A program made the translations under genes and the position numbers. Source: Scylla paramamosain (taxonomy: Eukaryota > Arthropoda > Malacostraca > Decapoda > Portunidae). From it: a DNA stretch of 64,000 nt. Under the pieces are notes generated by a model. The model worked only from the letters and a program-made list of their open reading frames with translations. It had not been told where the DNA came from and searched no databases. The DNA lies in NCBI RefSeq assembly GCF_035594125.1, contig NC_087161.1:9085001-9149000 (forward strand). Direction: 5' to 3'. The stretch's first letter is position 1. Every line of letters starts with the position of its first letter. This document shows, in pieces, positions 59,986 through 64,000 of the stretch.

Positions 59986-61835
59986 TTTTTTTTTTTCATG
60001 TAAGAAGGGGACCGGTCAAGAGCAACAAATATATAACGAGAAAAAAAAAAAGGGGGCGCTCATTGAAGTGCCGGTCCCCTAAACAGAGTCGAAAGTGATA
60101 GTCAGAAATTACAGGATAAGTGCCTTGAAACCTCCCTCTTGAAGGAGTTCAAATCATAGGAAGGTAGAAATACGAAAGCAGGCAGGGAGTTCCAGAGCTT
60201 ACCAGGGAAGGGGATGAATGGTTGAGAATACTGGTTAACTCTTGATTTAGAGAGGTGGACAGAATAGGGGTGTGAGAAAGAAGAAAGCCTTAAGCAGCAA
60301 GGCTGTGGGAGGAGGGTAGGCAGGCAGTTGGTAAGATCAGAAGAGCAGTTAGCATGAAATTAACGGTAGAAGATAGCAAGAAATGCAACACTGCAGCGAT
60401 GAGAGAGAAGCTGCAGACAGTCAGTCACAGGAGAGGAGTTGATTCCACCAAGTCTAAAAGAGTGGTATGAGTGGAAACTCCCCAATACATGTGAAGCATA
60501 CTCCAGACATGGACGGATACTCCAGACATGGACGGATGCAGCTGTTAACCCTTGTACAGGGTTAACAGCTGCATCCTTGTACAGGGTTAACAGCTGAGGA
60601 GTGGGGTGAAAAAAAAACTGGCGGAGACGATTCAGAACGCCTAACTTCATAAAAGGTGTTTTAGCTAGAGATGAGACAAAGTTTCCAGTTTAGATTATAA
60701 GTAAAGGATGTTCAGTGTAGAAGAGGGGGACAGTTGAGTGTCACTGAAGAAGAGTGGATAGTTGTCTGGAAGTTTGTGTCAAGTTGATAGATGAAGAAAT
60801 TGAGTTTTGAGGTACTGCTCTGCCCCAATCAGAAATTTTGGAGAGATAAAAAATTAGGCGTTCTGTGGCTTCCCTGCGAGAACTGTTTACGTCCTGAAGG
60901 GTTGGGCGTCCACGAAAAGACGGAAAGTGCAGGTTGGTTTCATCACCGTAGGAGTGGGTAAGACAAAAAGTTTGGTTTAGAATATCATTGATGAGTAACA
61001 GGAAGAGAGTAGGTGACAGGACAGAACACTGAAGAACACCACTCTTAATAGATTTAGGAGAACAGTGACCGTCTACCACAACAGCAATAGAAGATTCAGA
61101 AAGAAAACTTAAGATGAAGTTACAGAGAAAAAAAATCAAAGCTATGTGCCAGACTCAAAAGCTTTTGATATGTTTAAGGCAACAGCAAAAGTTTTACAAA
61201 AATCCCTAAAAGAGAATGACCAAGACTCCGTAAGGAAAGCCAAAAAATCACCAGTGAAGCCGCTTTGATGGAACCCATATTGGCGATGAGATAGAAGGTT
61301 GTGAATTTATTGATATTTAAGAATCTTCCTGTTTAGGATAGATTCAAAACTTTAGAAAAGCAGAAAATTAAACCAATAGGACTGTAGGCAGAAGGATTAG
61401 AATGGTCACCCTTTTTAGGAACAGGCTGAATGTAGGCAAACTTCCAGCGAGAAAAAAAGGTAGATGCTGATAGACATATTTGAAAGAATTTGACAAGGCA
61501 AGATGCAAGCACTCCATCAGGTCAATAAGCCTTCTGAGGATTTAGTCTTAGTGAGAACATGGAAAAGATCACTCCGAATTTTAGTGGGTAGCATGAAGTA
61601 CATAGGGTGGAGGAGAGGGAGGAACAAGCCCTGAATCATCCAAGTTAAAGGTTTTAGCAAAAGTTTTGAGGTAAGATTTCTGCTTTAGAAAAAGAGGAGA
61701 TGTCAGTGGTGCCATCAGATTAAAATAAAGGAGGGAAAGATGAAGAAGCAAAGTTACTGGAAATGTTATTGGCTAAGTGCCAAAAGTCACGAGAGGAGTT
61801 AGATCTTGAAAGATTTTGACACCTATTAATGAAGA
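59986..61835 (-). mobile_element. crab-L LINE (copy K), 5'-truncated and decayed
   Basis: Poly(T) at about 59,980-59,997 followed by the complement of the family's 3' UTR, post-RT domain and RT, ending within the linker before RT at about 61,835. The most diverged long copy: open stretches at 60,360-60,650 and 60,741-61,139 only; the catalytic box reads YGDE where YADD is expected. A tandem duplication and an 18-bp-arm palindrome lie at 60,480-60,600. Confidence 0.9.
60534..60576. repeat. 43-bp palindrome, 18-bp arms, in copy K
   Basis: GGATGCAGCTGTTAACCC, loop TTGTACA, exact complement. It is followed by a second direct copy of the loop and part of the arm (TTGTACAGGGTTAACAGCTG, 60,577-60,596) and preceded by a 19-bp direct duplication (ACTCCAGACATGGACGGAT). 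Paralogues have one simple copy of this segment. Confidence 0.95.
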
Positions 61836-64000
61836 TCAGACACTTGTTTAGGTACAGGTTGGGCCAGGTTGGACAAAGCCTGTGTTCACTTGTACTGTAC
61901 AGGAAATGAACGGGTCAGGTTTGACTATTTCCTTATATATATATGTAAGAAGTTGAAGTGGGCGCGCCTGCGAGAGGCTCACAGACTAGTCAGCGAGTCC
62001 CGCCAAAACGAGCCTTAAGGCCCTGAAGGTTTGTTGTTGTGGCGATTTTGGCGGGAGAGGCGAGCGAGAGAGAGACAGGGTGCAGAGTAGTGGTAGATTT
62101 GCCATTTGATTTGCAGGTATGTTATTGGGATTTGTTGTATTCTTTCATGGTGAAACAGTGTACATTGGGGGACATTATTGGGAGATAGGGTGGTGATTTG
62201 TACGCTTGGTTGGCAGGAGTTTGGTCTTGGCAGTGTGCTGTGGGACGTCAGTGAGGTGGCACCGTAGCAGATACTGTGAACTAAGGAGGCTGCAGTGAGG
62301 AACCTGCTGTCCCTGGCTGCTATGGTGTTAGTTTAGTGCCCTGCACGTGTGATGTTCCCTTGTGGCAGACGATAATCACAAATCCTATCACTGGATTAAA
62401 AGAAATACAAATATTGACACTTTTATAGATTTTTAATTGATAATGGAATAATCCGAATAATAATAAAAAGAAAGGAATTCAGAAATACAAAAGAATGGTA
62501 GCGTACTCTTCAGTTACATAAAACTGCGATGGAGATATTTTCGCGACTACTGAGTTGCGGGGGAGACCAGAGAATAAATAAATAAAAAATATACCCAAAA
62601 AGTATGTATAGACCTGAGGACAGTCTCACACGGTGATCTCGAACCAGGTGGTTGCACTAGTCACGTGGAGAGAACCAACAAAAAAAGAACGAAAAAATGT
62701 GAATATCTATCCACTCAGAACAATAGTTTATCAACAGGAATATCTGAGGAGAATCCGAGAGAGACTGCTTTAGTAAAATTATTGTTAAACAAACACTTAC
62801 TTAATATTACAGGAATGGAGGAGGAGATTATCAGACTGCATGCTCACCTGAGGAGAATCTGAGAGAGACTGGCTTTGCTTGTGAGAAAATCGGCGGGAAA
62901 CTAAGGATAAAGGTTTCCAATGGGGAAATTTATTAAGAGTTATAATTTTGTGTTAGTGGGAGGGCGACTAGGTTGTGAGTTCAGGGATGAAAAATATGAA
63001 TAATTAAGTTACTGTTTACTTTATAGTTGTTACTTTAAGAAGTTTAATTCAATGGACTTTTGAAATCAATTGGGGAATCAGTCAAAGTCTGGTATCTCTT
63101 CCCGGCTTGCGTAGCAACAGGGGTAAGAGGACGGCGAAGCAAAGAAGACTTATCAGATTCGTCAACCTCATTGGCGCGGCGTAATTATCTGGGATTTGTT
63201 TGAGCTGGCTTAAGACCTTACCATTATAGAATTAATTTTATCGTATTAAGGGCTCCCCATTCTCTGGAATTAGGTGAAAAATTCGCCTCTATAACCTGGC
63301 CAAGCAGGAGAAATTACGTTTATTCACGGGGTAAATTTATCATAGGAGTGGTCAACACAGTGACGCTGAGAGGGGGAAAAAGTAAGGACAAAAGGAAACT
63401 GAGGAGAGGAGGGGAAGGGGGGGGGGTTAGTCACATGATACTGAGACTGTCTGGTCATCCCCACACATTACATGGGCCTTAGCCTAAAAAAAAAAAATAT
63501 ATATATACATAATTAATTTCCAGCACTACACGAGCCTTTCATCCGTTCTAGAATTTTTCACCTCTCTCTTTTCTCCTTACCAAAATAAAAATAACACCTT
63601 CACATCCGAGTAATTAGAACCTCCCCTCACCACCACACAACCAAGCCAGGCTGACGAACTGCATGTGATCTCTGTCGGGAAATAATTCTGACATTCCCTC
63701 CCATACAATGGCTTGTGGGCCATATCACCACAATGTCCCTTGGAGACATAACTCGGCTCTTTCTCTCATCTCAAGGAAAAAAAAAAATTCCACCCCAACC
63801 AGCCTCTTGACATCCTATGGTGTGAGGACTTAACCTTAAGTCACTCTGTCACTCTCTGAAACGAGATTCGGCCACCCCAGTACTCGGTTCCTTCCACTCG
63901 AACAGTCATTTACTCATCCACACATTCACTCACACCACGAGATACTACAGATGATTACGCGAAGCGCTCGCCACGTCCTGAAGTAAACCACCACAGTATG
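61836..64000. other. Unrecognised sequence
   Basis: No domain in any frame. A TATA-like run at about 61,935-61,948, GC-rich sequence to 62,090 and a consensus donor (CAG followed by GTATGT) at about 62,115-62,123 would suit a non-coding first exon, but nothing downstream confirms a gene. A short word (GAGAGAGACTG) recurs near 62,758 and 62,862. Mononucleotide runs are common. Confidence 0.35.

Noticed and set aside
59790..61900. Copy K inserted into a second DNA transposon with GGGTTGG-type ends
   Set aside because: The words at 59,800 and 61,860 are only loosely similar and give no convincing inverted repeat or target duplication.
61930..62130. Promoter plus non-coding first exon with splice donor
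   Set aside because: Signals are short and common, and no downstream exon can be identified. Left as a remark in the unrecognised stretch.

Overview
This window reads as repeat-dominated nuclear DNA from an arthropod, most likely a decapod crustacean and probably a brachyuran crab. The evidence is long dinucleotide microsatellites (TA, CT/GA, GT/CA), degenerate LINE, Ty3/gypsy and hAT elements layered on one another, and one LINE family whose protein I recall as typical of swimming-crab assemblies. That last point is recall, not a database result. I recognise no host protein-coding gene, tRNA, rRNA or CRISPR array. No operon logic applies.

The dominant component is one non-LTR retrotransposon family, called crab-L here: a BS/Jockey/CR1-like element of about 3.3 kb with one ORF (endonuclease plus reverse transcriptase), a short 5' UTR, a 3' UTR of about 100 bp and a poly(A) tail. 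Eleven copies or fragments occupy roughly 23-25 kb: minus 8.9-9.93 and 13.28-13.38 kb; plus 9.94-13.27; plus 16.94-17.07; minus 17.34-21.30; minus 25.6-27.35; plus 28.55-32.55, with a minus copy nested at 29.22-30.24; plus 32.67-35.94; plus 36.04-39.32; minus 46.55-47.73 continuing at 52.23-53.3; minus 59.99-61.84. Two of them (32,887-35,847 and 36,260-39,220) keep an uninterrupted 986-codon ORF from the first ATG and lie head to tail, separated by pure (TA)n.

Region by region: 0-6 kb has microsatellites, a 95-bp minisatellite and a decayed env-like gene of an LTR retroelement on the minus strand (3.3-5.1 kb). 6.3-8.4 kb is a CR1 relic. 8.9-13.4 kb holds two opposed crab-L copies. 13.4-17 kb is microsatellite-rich and otherwise unrecognised. 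17.3-21.3 kb is a minus crab-L copy split by a 767-bp solo LTR with a perfect 5-bp target duplication. 21.6-23.5 kb is a second LINE family, and 23.6-25.6 kb a minus Ty3/gypsy relic. 28.5-39.9 kb is the nested and tandem crab-L cluster. 40.2-42.2 kb holds two more LINE fragments and 43.0-46.5 kb two Ty3/gypsy relics. 46.5-53.3 kb is a three-level nest: CR1 3' fragment inside CR1 inside crab-L. 53.3-53.7 kb is a gag-like fragment. 56.1-59.3 kb is a complete hAT DNA transposon with terminal inverted repeats and an 8-bp target duplication. 60-61.8 kb is another crab-L copy. 61.8-64 kb is unrecognised.

The signal most worth a second look is a set of about ten near-perfect short palindromes (10-19 bp arms, loops of 0-7 nt). 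In the crab-L copies, aligned paralogues lack the second arm, so these look like snap-back template-switch mutations. The next is the crab-L/(TA)n tandem array with identical 5' junctions.
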